NCBI RefSeq assembly: GCF_030012175.1 | Contig: NZ_JASCXW010000001.1 | Span: forward strand, 1 to 64,000 | Direction: 5' to 3' | From: Peloplasma aerotolerans | Lineage (GTDB): Bacteria > Bacillota_I > Bacilli_A > Acholeplasmatales > Acholeplasmataceae | DNA: 64,000 nucleotides | Part shown: positions 56,346-63,444 of the stretch, piece by piece | Numbering within the stretch: the stretch's first letter is position 1 | Layout of the letters: each line of letters begins with the position of its first letter | Made by a program: the position numbers and the translations under genes | Notes under the pieces: model-generated | Told to the model about the DNA's origin: nothing | What the model saw: the letters and a program-made list of their open reading frames with translations, nothing else | Databases searched by the model: none

Positions 56346-56886
56346 GCTTAATAATGCTGGTAAGCATTACTTGAATAAACAATTTAATCTTGAAATAAAT
56401 CGCAGTGATTTTATATTAGTCAGTGGTGAAAATGGTAATGGTAAAACAACTTTAATTCAACTTATTTTAGGTTTTACGCATCCTGATACAGGGTGCGTAG
56501 AATCTTCTAAGATTAAAATAGGATATTTACCTGAAAAAGCGATGTTACCATTATTTATTAAAGTGCTAACTTATCTTGAAACGTTAGCTAAAATCAAAAA
56601 AGCAAAGATTGATCAAAATTTATTGCTTGCTTTTAATATTCCATTGTTTAAAAGTATTCATGAACTTTCTAAAGGTAACCAACAAAAACTAGCAATCCTT
56701 TCAACATTTTTAGGGAATCCTGATTTAATTATCTTAGATGAACCTCTATCGGGACTCGATACAGAAAGTACATTGGTCTTAAAGTCGTTTATTGAGCAAA
56801 AGAAAGCAGAAGGCATGAGCTTTATGATTTCAACGCATCAACCAGAAATGTTTATACATATGGCATCGACACATTTAAAGCTATGA
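56332..56886 (+). CDS. Short ABC transporter ATP-binding protein
   Basis: A 184-residue ABC ATPase, shorter than the usual 210-240. Walker A GENGNGKTT, signature LSKGNQQKLAIL, Walker B LIILDEPLSGLD and the switch His in STHQP are all present, so it should be active. The missing length is in the helical subdomain and C-terminus. The start ATG 56332 lies in the end of the preceding gene; its stop overlaps the permease start (ATGA). Confidence 0.88.
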   Translation: MPLIKLNNAGKHYLNKQFNLEINRSDFILVSGENGNGKTTLIQLILGFTHPDTGCVESSKIKIGYLPEKAMLPLFIKVLTYLETLAKIKKAKIDQNLLLAFNIPLFKSIHELSKGNQQKLAILSTFLGNPDLIILDEPLSGLDTESTLVLKSFIEQKKAEGMSFMISTHQPEMFIHMASTHLKL

Positions 56887-57563
56887 TCTACTTTTTATAT
56901 CTTAATCTGTTTTATAGTAAAAAAAGGAAGATTCTAGTTTTTAGCTTTATCGTTTTTATCATCATCATGGCTTTATTAAGTTATACAGCTGACTCAATCA
57001 ATGAACAGCTTTTATATATTGAATATCATAACAACTATTATCACCAAATGATGCAGAGCATTCTTTCGATGATCTTACCTTTTTATGTGATTTTGTTAGT
57101 TATGGATCATGACCAACCTTATCATAAACCTTTAATGAGTTACTTTGGAAGCAATAAAATTATTATTTCTAAGTTAATTTTATATATCTTAATTCTTACA
57201 TGGGTTTACTTAATGACAGCCATTTTATATCATCTGTTACCATCTTTTCTAGCATCTTATTTTCTCTTCAATCTCGATGCATTACCGTTTTTAATAGAAA
57301 TCTATTTGGATGGATTCATCATAATCATCTTAGCGATGCTCTTCATCAAAGATCGATACAAGTCATTATCTGTAGCAATACCCTTATTTTATGTATTATT
57401 TAGTTTTGTTATAGAAGACTATCAACAAGTAGCATTTTATTATCTTTTTCCTATCTATTCTAAGCATTTTTCAGCTTTTACACTTGCCAAATATTATAAA
57501 CTATGTTATATTTGTCTAGGATTCGCCATTGCATATCAAAAAATGCTGAAAGAAGAGCAATAA
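56883..57563 (+). CDS. ABC transporter membrane subunit
   Basis: A 226-residue polytopic protein with six predicted helices (about 15-33, 52-72, 88-110, 113-132, 140-158 and 165-190) that resembles ABC-2-type permease halves. It overlaps the ATPase gene by four bases and is the last gene of the unit. Together they probably form a small exporter. Confidence 0.7.
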   Translation: MIYFLYLNLFYSKKRKILVFSFIVFIIIMALLSYTADSINEQLLYIEYHNNYYHQMMQSILSMILPFYVILLVMDHDQPYHKPLMSYFGSNKIIISKLILYILILTWVYLMTAILYHLLPSFLASYFLFNLDALPFLIEIYLDGFIIIILAMLFIKDRYKSLSVAIPLFYVLFSFVIEDYQQVAFYYLFPIYSKHFSAFTLAKYYKLCYICLGFAIAYQKMLKEEQ

Positions 57564-57577
57564 TTCAATGTTAATGC

Positions 57578-57605
57578 TTGACTTAATCATCAAAAATGGT
57601 ATAAT
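57578..57605 (+). promoter_or_regulatory. Promoter of infC-rpmI-rplT
   Basis: TTGACT (57578-57583), 16-base spacer, TATAAT (57600-57605). Confidence 0.8.
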
Positions 57606-57611
57606 CTTCAT

Positions 57612-57732
57612 GAAACAAAATAGTGAAAAGAAGAGGTACCCTCTCGCCTGATGGACAAATTCATGGGCAAATGTGTCACGATCAATCATTTGACGTTACT
57701 AGTGGGTGCTATATGTACACACTTTTTTATTT
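57612..57732 (+). promoter_or_regulatory. L20-type leader (attenuator) of infC
   Basis: About 120 untranslated bases between promoter and infC that end in a hairpin AGTGGGT / ACACACT followed by a T-run, an intrinsic terminator ahead of the genes. This is the position and layout of the L20 leader in Bacillus, where L20 binds the transcript and terminates it. The inner fold was not matched base by base. Confidence 0.65.
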
Positions 57733-57762
57733 TAAAAATTGCCACAAACGGAGGTGGACTGT

Positions 57763-58293
57763 ATTAAACAAAACAAAGGGAAATCTACTGAACTCGTAAA
57801 CGAAAACATTCCAAACGTAAATCTTCTAGTGATCGATGATGCTGGAACTAAACTAGGTATTATATCTAGAAAAGAAGCATTAGACATTGCTGAAGAAAAA
57901 GAGTTGGATCTTGTTGTTGTTTCTCCTGAATCTAAGCCAATGGTTGCTAAACTTATGGACTATTCAAAATATCGTTATGAGCAACAAAGAAAACTTAGAG
58001 AAATAAAGAAAAACCAACAAACTGTTGAACTTAAAGAAATTCGTTTAAGCCCAACTATTGATAAACATGACTTAGACACTAAGCTTAAACATGCAATCAA
58101 ATTTTTAGACAAAGGACATAAAGTTAAACTAAGTATTCGTTTCTTTGGTAGAATGATCACGCACATAGACGTCGGTAGAGGCGTTATGGAGAAGTTTATT
58201 GAAAATGTCGGACCTAAAGCCAACGTTGAATTAAGACCAAAAATGGACGGTAGAAGTTTAATCGCAATACTTGCACCAAACACAAACATTTAG
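57763..58293 (+). CDS. infC: Translation initiation factor IF-3 (AUU start)
   Basis: A 176-residue IF-3. The start is taken as ATT 57763: GGAGGTGG (57750-57757) lies at good spacing, while the only upstream alternative in frame, TTG 57739, has no ribosome site. An AUU start is the known auto-control signal of infC in other bacteria, since IF-3 discriminates against it. N domain about 1-80, linker, C domain with LSPTIDKHDLDTKLKHA and PKMDGRSLIAILAP. First gene of infC-rpmI-rplT. Confidence 0.95.
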   Translation: MKQNKGKSTELVNENIPNVNLLVIDDAGTKLGIISRKEALDIAEEKELDLVVVSPESKPMVAKLMDYSKYRYEQQRKLREIKKNQQTVELKEIRLSPTIDKHDLDTKLKHAIKFLDKGHKVKLSIRFFGRMITHIDVGRGVMEKFIENVGPKANVELRPKMDGRSLIAILAPNTNI

Positions 58294-58310
58294 AAAGAAG
58301 GATAACAGAA

Positions 58311-58511
58311 ATGCCAAAACAAAAAACACATAGTGGTTTAAAGAAAAGAATTAAAGTTACTGGTACTGGAAAATTAATGCGTGGACACGCTTATAAAAAC
58401 CATTTAGCAGCATCGAAAACAACAAAACAAAATAGACAATTAAGAGGATCAACAGAAGTGCACCCTTCAGATAAGAAGCGCATTAAATCATTGATTTCTA
58501 ACTTAATGTAA
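58311..58511 (+). CDS. rpmI: 50S ribosomal protein L35
   Basis: A 66-residue L35 of normal length (MPKQKTHSGLKKRIKVTGTGK start). AGAAAGAAGG lies before ATG 58311, 17 bases after infC. Confidence 0.98.
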   Translation: MPKQKTHSGLKKRIKVTGTGKLMRGHAYKNHLAASKTTKQNRQLRGSTEVHPSDKKRIKSLISNLM

Positions 58512-58526
58512 TCGGAGGGAAAACAT

Positions 58527-59135
58527 ATGCCAAGAGTTAAAGGTGGAGGCGTAGCTAGACGTCGTCGTAAAAAAATATTAAAATTAGCAAAAGGTTATTT
58601 TGGATCAAAAAGAACATTATATAGAACAGCTCATGAACAAGTAATGCGTTCATTAAGCTATGCTTATAGAGATAGAAAGCAAAGAAAAAGAGAATTCAGA
58701 AAACTTTGGATTACACGTATCAATGCAGCTGCAAAGCAAAATGGAATGAAATATTCTACATTGATTCACGGTTTATCATTAGCAAATGTTGCAGTTAACC
58801 GTAAAATGTTAGCTGATATCGCAGTGTTTCAACCTGAAGATTTCACATCATATTGCAAGTTGGCTAAAGATGCATTAGCAGGAAATCTTCCTAAAGCATC
58901 TAAACCAGTTGTAAAAGAAACACCACAACCTAAAAAAGCTGAACCTAAAAAAGAAGTCAAAGCTGAAAAGGTAGAAAAAGCAGAAGTTAAAAAAGAAACA
59001 AAAAAAGTTGAAAAAGTTGACTATTCAAGCATGCTCGTTAAGGAATTAAAAGAACTTGCGAAAGAAAAAGGTATTGAAGGTTACAGTTCAATGCTTAAGG
59101 CAGATTTAGTTGAGGCTTTAACAAACTTAAAATAA
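58527..59135 (+). CDS. rplT: 50S ribosomal protein L20 with C-terminal SAP/Rho-N-like extension
   Basis: A 202-residue L20. Residues 1 to about 118 are a complete L20 ([19 protein letters not shown] onward). The usual protein stops there; here about 84 residues follow: a Lys/Glu/Pro-rich linker (about 125-163) and a helical module (about 166-202) with [18 protein letters not shown] and [13 protein letters not shown] that resembles SAP, LEM or Rho N-terminal nucleic-acid-binding motifs. The linker codons are repetitive. GGAGGG precedes ATG 58527. A terminator follows. Confidence 0.96.
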   Translation: MPRVKGGGVARRRRKKILKLAKGYFGSKRTLYRTAHEQVMRSLSYAYRDRKQRKREFRKLWITRINAAAKQNGMKYSTLIHGLSLANVAVNRKMLADIAVFQPEDFTSYCKLAKDALAGNLPKASKPVVKETPQPKKAEPKKEVKAEKVEKAEVKKETKKVEKVDYSSMLVKELKELAKEKGIEGYSSMLKADLVEALTNLK

Positions 59136-59141
59136 AAGTTA

Positions 59142-59171
59142 AAAAGAGTGGAAAAACCTACTCTTTTTTTG
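59142..59171 (+). terminator. Terminator after rplT
   Basis: AAAGAGT / ACTCTTT hairpin followed by Ts. Confidence 0.85.
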
Positions 59172-59199
59172 TATAATATAACCATATAGGAGCTTATAT

Positions 59200-60657
59200 A
59201 TGAAACGTCGTGTTGCAATTGCTGGATCATTGACCATTTTAATCTTTGTTTTGATGCCGATTGCTTTGATATTACTCGAATTACGAGGTCAAGGCATTTT
59301 TATGATTACTGCAATTTTAACACTGGTTTATGTTGGTGTTTATGTCTTTGGTGGTGTGCCTAAGCTGATTATCGCTTTTATTTATGGGTTTATCACATTT
59401 ATGTTTTTATACTTACTAGAAGAACCCTATCATTTACCTTTTATTATTATTGGTACTTTATTATTTGTTTTGAATCCTTTATCAGGATTTGAAAGTTATA
59501 TGGAATCAAAAATGAATGATGAAGATGTATTACCAATCAGAATCAGTATTCGTGGATCTTTTTGGCCATTTTTCTCTTACCAAAAAGAAATGAAGAACTT
59601 TTATCATTTGCCACAAGCAAGAAAACTTTATACGAAGAAATGGTATTTACAATTAAGACAATTAACGACATTGTTCTTGATTACTTTGGGTATCTTTTTA
59701 TTCATCTTAGGAATTAACAATATCGCGAACTCATTAGATAACTTTGATTGGATTAACTTCTTTATATTTTATAATGTTGTTATTATCTTTATTCTGGCAT
59801 TCTTTCTTTATAAGAAAGGATTTACATCCACGTTTAGAACGCTTGTGATTTCTTTGTTTTTACCTATTATCTTCTTAATCTTTATATCTACCTTTCCAAT
59901 TGCCTTAAAGTTCAGCTTAGCTGGAGCAATGTTTTTAATTGGAATTATCGTAGGTGTTATTGAATTAATCAAGTATTTCCAGCGTGTTGCATATGATGTT
60001 TATCATTATCATGATGTTGATTTGCAAAAAGAAGTTTTCGCAAATGCTTTATTTGAGCCTTTAGTTTATAATGAATCCTACATTTTATGTGCACAATATA
60101 AAATTAAAGTTGATTTAGATACATTCCAAAAACATTTTCACGATATTCTAGTCTACGCAAATTATTTTAAATTCATTATTACAGCTTATACATATGATAA
60201 ACAATTTGTTGAATTACATGCAGATTTTCATTACCGAAAGAAAAAACGTGCTGAAAAATTTAAAGCTTTTTTAGAAACAAAGTTTAAATCTGAAATTCCA
60301 CTACAAGTAGAAGAAGATCCTAATAAAGAATTCTATGAAAAAAACTTTTTCCATCGACCTGATTACATTATTGCACGTGCTCAAAATCTAGCTTCTTTAT
60401 TAAAGGAATTAGAAATAAAAACTAAAATCATTGTTTCTATGATTGTTTACTTTGAATTAGAAGAAGAACTTGAAGCATTTAGTGAAGATCATCCTGTTAT
60501 TCGTCTTGATGATTTAAGTGAGGAAGATTACTTAACTGTACGTGTTAATATTCCAACAATTAACGTCGATTATATGATCGAATCTAAGATTCGAGAAGTC
60601 TTATTATCCTTAATGATCAATCACGGAAAATTTGTTAGAATTTCTGTTTATTACTAA
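59200..60657 (+). CDS. Polytopic membrane protein with large cytoplasmic C-terminus
   Basis: A 485-residue protein with about eight membrane helices (four at about 8-98 and four at about 150-262) separated by a cytoplasmic loop, followed by a soluble region of about 220 residues rich in charged residues. AGGAGC precedes ATG 59200, and a TATAAT box lies near 59174. No family recognised. Terminated by a strong hairpin. Confidence 0.65.
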   Translation: MKRRVAIAGSLTILIFVLMPIALILLELRGQGIFMITAILTLVYVGVYVFGGVPKLIIAFIYGFITFMFLYLLEEPYHLPFIIIGTLLFVLNPLSGFESYMESKMNDEDVLPIRISIRGSFWPFFSYQKEMKNFYHLPQARKLYTKKWYLQLRQLTTLFLITLGIFLFILGINNIANSLDNFDWINFFIFYNVVIIFILAFFLYKKGFTSTFRTLVISLFLPIIFLIFISTFPIALKFSLAGAMFLIGIIVGVIELIKYFQRVAYDVYHYHDVDLQKEVFANALFEPLVYNESYILCAQYKIKVDLDTFQKHFHDILVYANYFKFIITAYTYDKQFVELHADFHYRKKKRAEKFKAFLETKFKSEIPLQVEEDPNKEFYEKNFFHRPDYIIARAQNLASLLKELEIKTKIIVSMIVYFELEEELEAFSEDHPVIRLDDLSEEDYLTVRVNIPTINVDYMIESKIREVLLSLMINHGKFVRISVYY

Positions 60658-60701
60658 TCATTCTAGATAATAGCCAAATAAAGAGATTTAAAAGAGTAAA
60701 T

Positions 60702-60730
60702 AGCGCTTTCAATACTTGAAAGCGCTTTTA
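60702..60730 (+). terminator. Terminator before the 6S RNA gene
   Basis: AGCGCTTTCAA-TAC-TTGAAAGCGCT, a perfect 11-base-pair stem followed by TTTAAAT. Confidence 0.88.
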
Positions 60731-60736
60731 AATGTC

Positions 60737-60765
60737 TTGACATAATGCATATTTAGTGATAAATT
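60737..60765 (+). promoter_or_regulatory. Promoter of the 6S RNA gene
   Basis: TTGACA (60737-60742), 17-base spacer, TAAATT (60760-60765): consensus -35, good spacing. Confidence 0.8.
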
Positions 60766-60771
60766 GAAGAT

Positions 60772-60917
60772 GAACCTAGGAAGCAGCCGTGGAACCCAAA
60801 CCATTATTTTGGATACTAAAACAATGCGGGTGTGAAAGCCAAGCAATTGGAATCCCAAAGCATTGACAAGATAGTACCCCCGTGAACTATTTCGTTCTCA
60901 CAGCTTTCTAGGCTTTT
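60772..60917 (+). ncRNA. ssrS: Probable 6S RNA
   Basis: About 146 non-coding bases that fold by hand into the 6S RNA architecture. Closing stem: 60775-60784 pairs with 60903-60912 (CCTAGGAAGC with GCTTTCTAGG). Second helix: GTGGAAC (60789-60795) with GTTCTCAC (60894-60901). A large central bubble with 15 bases on each side (60796-60810 and 60879-60893). Inner helices: GGATACTA with TAGTACC (60811-60818 / 60872-60878) and CAATGC with GCATTG (60822-60827 / 60860-60865), then an apical loop. The open bubble mimicking melted promoter DNA is the hallmark of 6S RNA, which binds RNA polymerase holoenzyme. A strong promoter precedes it and a T-rich tail follows. Confidence 0.72.
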
Positions 60918-60973
60918 ATTATGCCTAAAAATATGATATAATTTCATCAACTAAAGTAAAGGAAATGGTACTT

Positions 60974-62032
60974 ATGAATAAACAACTTGAAATCTTAAAA
61001 AAATTATCGTCTTTACCTGGTGTTCCAGGCAATGAAAAACTAGTAAGTCAATACATTGTTTCAGAAATTAAAGATCATGTTGATCAAATCGAATATGATA
61101 ATTTAGGATCTGTTATTGGTGTGAAAAAACAAAATGGACCAAAAGTGATGATTGCCGGGCATATGGATGAAATTGGATTGCTTGTCACTCAAATCACTAA
61201 AGAAGGATTTGTGAAGTTTCAAACATTGGGTGGTTGGTTTTCACAAGTGATGCTTGCTCAAATATGGGAAATCCATACAAAAAAAGGTGTTGTTCATGCT
61301 GTAACAGGCGTCAAGCCACCTCATATTATTCCTAAAGATAAAAGAAATGTTGCCATCGAAATTGAAACGATGTATTTAGATTTAGGTGTTTCTTCTAAAG
61401 AAGAGGCAGAGAAGTTAGGTGTTGAACCAGGTAATATGGTAACACCACACGCAGAATTTATGGTTTTAGGTAATGAAAAATATTTGCTCAATAAAGCTTG
61501 GGATAACCGTATTGGTAGTGCAGTGGTTATGGAAGTCTTGAAGAGGTTAGATCAGCATCCTAATGCTTTATATGGAACATTTACTGTTCAAGAAGAAGTT
61601 GGATTAAGAGGTGCTAAAACTAGTTCTTATGTTGTAGAACCTGAAATCGCACTCGCTATTGATACCGGATTAGCAAATGATGTGCCTGGTGGTGAAGCTA
61701 GTGAGCAGTCACTAGGTAAAGGACCTCAAATCTTATTGTATGATGGGGGACTTGTTCCTCATCAAGCATTGAGAAGATTTGTTATTGAAGTTGCTAAAGA
61801 AGAAAAAATTCCTTATCAGGAAGCATTTATTGTTGGTGGAAGAACAGATGCAGGGCATATGCATTTAGCACATCGTGGTGCAGCAGCTCTATCGATTGGC
61901 GTTCCTACAAGATATATGCACTCTCATACATCCATTATCCATTATGATGATTATGAGAATACAGTGAAGCTTGTTTTAGCAGTTATTAAAAAACTAGATC
62001 GTCAAACGGTAGATCAGATATTGGCTCAGTAA
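60974..62032 (+). CDS. M42 family metallo-aminopeptidase (second copy)
   Basis: A 352-residue M42 peptidase, paralogue of the one at 47595 and of the same length. Metal and catalytic residues are in AGHMDEIG, NKAWDNRIG, VQEEVGLRGAK, AIDTG and RYMHSHTS. ATG 60974 is preferred over ATG 60965, which lies almost against the AAAGGA ribosome site. A TATAAT box near 60936 suggests its own promoter after the 6S gene. A terminator follows. Confidence 0.93.
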   Translation: MNKQLEILKKLSSLPGVPGNEKLVSQYIVSEIKDHVDQIEYDNLGSVIGVKKQNGPKVMIAGHMDEIGLLVTQITKEGFVKFQTLGGWFSQVMLAQIWEIHTKKGVVHAVTGVKPPHIIPKDKRNVAIEIETMYLDLGVSSKEEAEKLGVEPGNMVTPHAEFMVLGNEKYLLNKAWDNRIGSAVVMEVLKRLDQHPNALYGTFTVQEEVGLRGAKTSSYVVEPEIALAIDTGLANDVPGGEASEQSLGKGPQILLYDGGLVPHQALRRFVIEVAKEEKIPYQEAFIVGGRTDAGHMHLAHRGAAALSIGVPTRYMHSHTSIIHYDDYENTVKLVLAVIKKLDRQTVDQILAQ

Positions 62033-62055
62033 GCACTCTATGAGTGCTTTTTTTA
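62030..62055 (+). terminator. Terminator after the second M42 gene
   Basis: AAGCACTC-TAT-GAGTGCTT hairpin followed by a T-run. Confidence 0.9.
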
Positions 62056-62075
62056 TTAAAGATGGTGTTAATGGT

Positions 62076-62103
62076 TTAACATTTAAATATGTTTTGATAT
62101 AAT
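62076..62103 (+). promoter_or_regulatory. Promoter of the HMA-protein / rsmD unit
   Basis: TTAACA (62076-62081), 16-base spacer, TATAAT (62098-62103). Confidence 0.65.
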
Positions 62104-62153
62104 AATGGTGCAGCCAGATTAGATAAATCTTTACCATTTAAGGAGGTTTACAT

Positions 62154-62345
62154 ATGAAAGTAGAAGTTCCAGACATGACATGTAAACGTTGCGTGAAAAA
62201 AATTGAAGAAGCTTTACTTGAAGAAGGATTGAAAGCAAAAGTCGAGTTGACTGATAAGAGTATTAGCTTTGAAGGAGAACACGAATTAGATCGTATTCGA
62301 GACACTGTTGCTAAGGCTGGTTATTCAATTCGAGTATGCGTATAG
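62154..62345 (+). CDS. HMA-domain metal chaperone-like protein (CopZ type)
   Basis: A 63-residue protein consisting of one heavy-metal-associated domain. The metal-binding motif is MTCKRC (Cys10, Cys13). The usual length for CopZ is 66-70. AAGGAGG precedes ATG 62154. No copper ATPase or CsoR/CopY regulator is adjacent. Its end overlaps rsmD by ten bases, so both are translated from one message. Copper or another soft metal is the likely ligand. Confidence 0.88.
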   Translation: MKVEVPDMTCKRCVKKIEEALLEEGLKAKVELTDKSISFEGEHELDRIRDTVAKAGYSIRVCV

Positions 62346-62869
62346 TTGGTGGAAAACATCGCGGTAGAAATCTCTTAAGAGTAAACAAACCGACAACAAG
62401 AGAAACTTCTGATTTTGTAAAAGAGTCTGTATTTGGAATATTAGGTGGTAGAACTCCTGGTATTGTTTTAGATTTGTTTGCTGGTGCAGGATCGTATGGG
62501 CTAGAAGCAATTAGTCGAGGAGCAAGTTTATTATATGCAGTTGATAGTGATATTGCAGCGATTTTGACGGTTGTTGAAAATGCAAAAAACATGGGTGAAA
62601 CCGATAAGTTAAAGGCACTACACCGTCCTTATGATCGTTTTTTAAATAAATTAAATAAAGATGTTCGATTTGATCTTGTCTTTTTAGATCCTCCCTATTT
62701 CATGAATATATGTGAAGATATATTAATCAAGCTCTACGCTTTTTTAAGTCCATCGGCGAAAGTTGTCTGCGAGACCAATAAGTTTACTGAATTAGGCGAT
62801 GTTGCTGGATACACGAAAATAAAAGAAAGAGTTTATGGGCGTAAAAAAATAACGATTTATCAAAAATAA
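62336..62869 (+). CDS. rsmD: 16S rRNA (guanine966-N2)-methyltransferase RsmD
   Basis: A 177-residue methyltransferase with the N-terminal MRIVGGKHRGRNL signature, the PTTRETSDFVKESVF segment, SAM-binding LDLFAGAGSYGLEA and catalytic DPPY in FLDPPYF. The start ATG 62336 lies inside the end of the HMA gene. coaD, often next to rsmD in Firmicutes, does not follow here. Confidence 0.95.
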   Translation: MRIVGGKHRGRNLLRVNKPTTRETSDFVKESVFGILGGRTPGIVLDLFAGAGSYGLEAISRGASLLYAVDSDIAAILTVVENAKNMGETDKLKALHRPYDRFLNKLNKDVRFDLVFLDPPYFMNICEDILIKLYAFLSPSAKVVCETNKFTELGDVAGYTKIKERVYGRKKITIYQK

Positions 62870-62915
62870 TAAAAAAAGAGAAGTTTCATCAACGGATGGA
62901 TTTTCTCTTTTTTCT
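62870..62915. terminator. Bidirectional terminator between rsmD and vanZ-like gene
   Basis: AAAAGAGAA / TTCTCTTTT stem with A-run and T-run on its two sides, placed between convergent genes and overlapping the end of the minus-strand gene. Confidence 0.75.
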
Positions 62916-63341
62916 TTGTGCAAAATGTGCTGTTATCAATATTGAGAGGGTTGCTCCTAGCTGATCGATTAAAATATCAATGACTGAAAAGACACGGCCA
63001 TCTGAATAGATTTGGATACATTCATCGATAATCGCGGTCATGTAACAAATAACGATTGCTAATAAAACTGATATGCTTATCATTCGCTTAGGTGCATGAA
63101 ATGTTTTAAACCATAGAAACCCTAAGATAAAGAATTGCACAAAGTGTGCTAGTTTCCTAATAATCAGTGATAATAAGCTTAAATCAACTTGGATGCCAAA
63201 TACATTTAAAACACTCATTACATTAGAAACAATGAAACCACTTTGAGCTCCTGAGATGTCTGCTGGTAAAAATGAGTTGAACCAGATGATGACTGTGACT
63301 AAAATCGAGGTTAGCAAATAACCTTTATTGATATTTTTCAT
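62889..63341 (-). CDS. VanZ-like membrane protein
   Basis: A 150-residue protein with four membrane helices. The pattern SLIIRKLAHFVQFFILGFLW and a later AIIDECIQIYSDGRVFSVIDILID matches the VanZ-like family (the conserved K-x-x-H and DE-x-x-Q elements). ATG 63341 is chosen because AAGAGG lies six bases before it; upstream in-frame ATGs overlap that site. The family is named after a teicoplanin-resistance gene but most members have no known role, and no other vancomycin genes are near. Confidence 0.88.
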   Translation of the reverse strand: MKNINKGYLLTSILVTVIIWFNSFLPADISGAQSGFIVSNVMSVLNVFGIQVDLSLLSLIIRKLAHFVQFFILGFLWFKTFHAPKRMISISVLLAIVICYMTAIIDECIQIYSDGRVFSVIDILIDQLGATLSILITAHFAQRKKRKSIR

Positions 63342-63444
63342 AAGCATCCTCTTAAATAGAATCAAACTTCAGTTTTATTGTATCACCGATTGTTTGATGT
63401 GAATTAAAAAAAAGACAAAAACTGTTGTTTAAGTCTTTTGCTTA

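Noticed and set aside
57739-57762. TTG start for infC
   Set aside because: There is no ribosome site before it; GGAGGTGG lies inside this stretch and points to the ATT at 57763.
60775-60795. GGAAGCAGCC resembling the SRP RNA domain IV motif
   Set aside because: The opposing strand of the SRP internal loop and the GGAA tetraloop hairpin are missing, whereas the whole region folds as a 6S-type RNA.
62031-62049. GCACTC...GAGTGC palindrome as a second CIRCE element
   Set aside because: The arms are only three bases apart rather than nine and a T-run follows directly; it is the terminator of the M42 gene.
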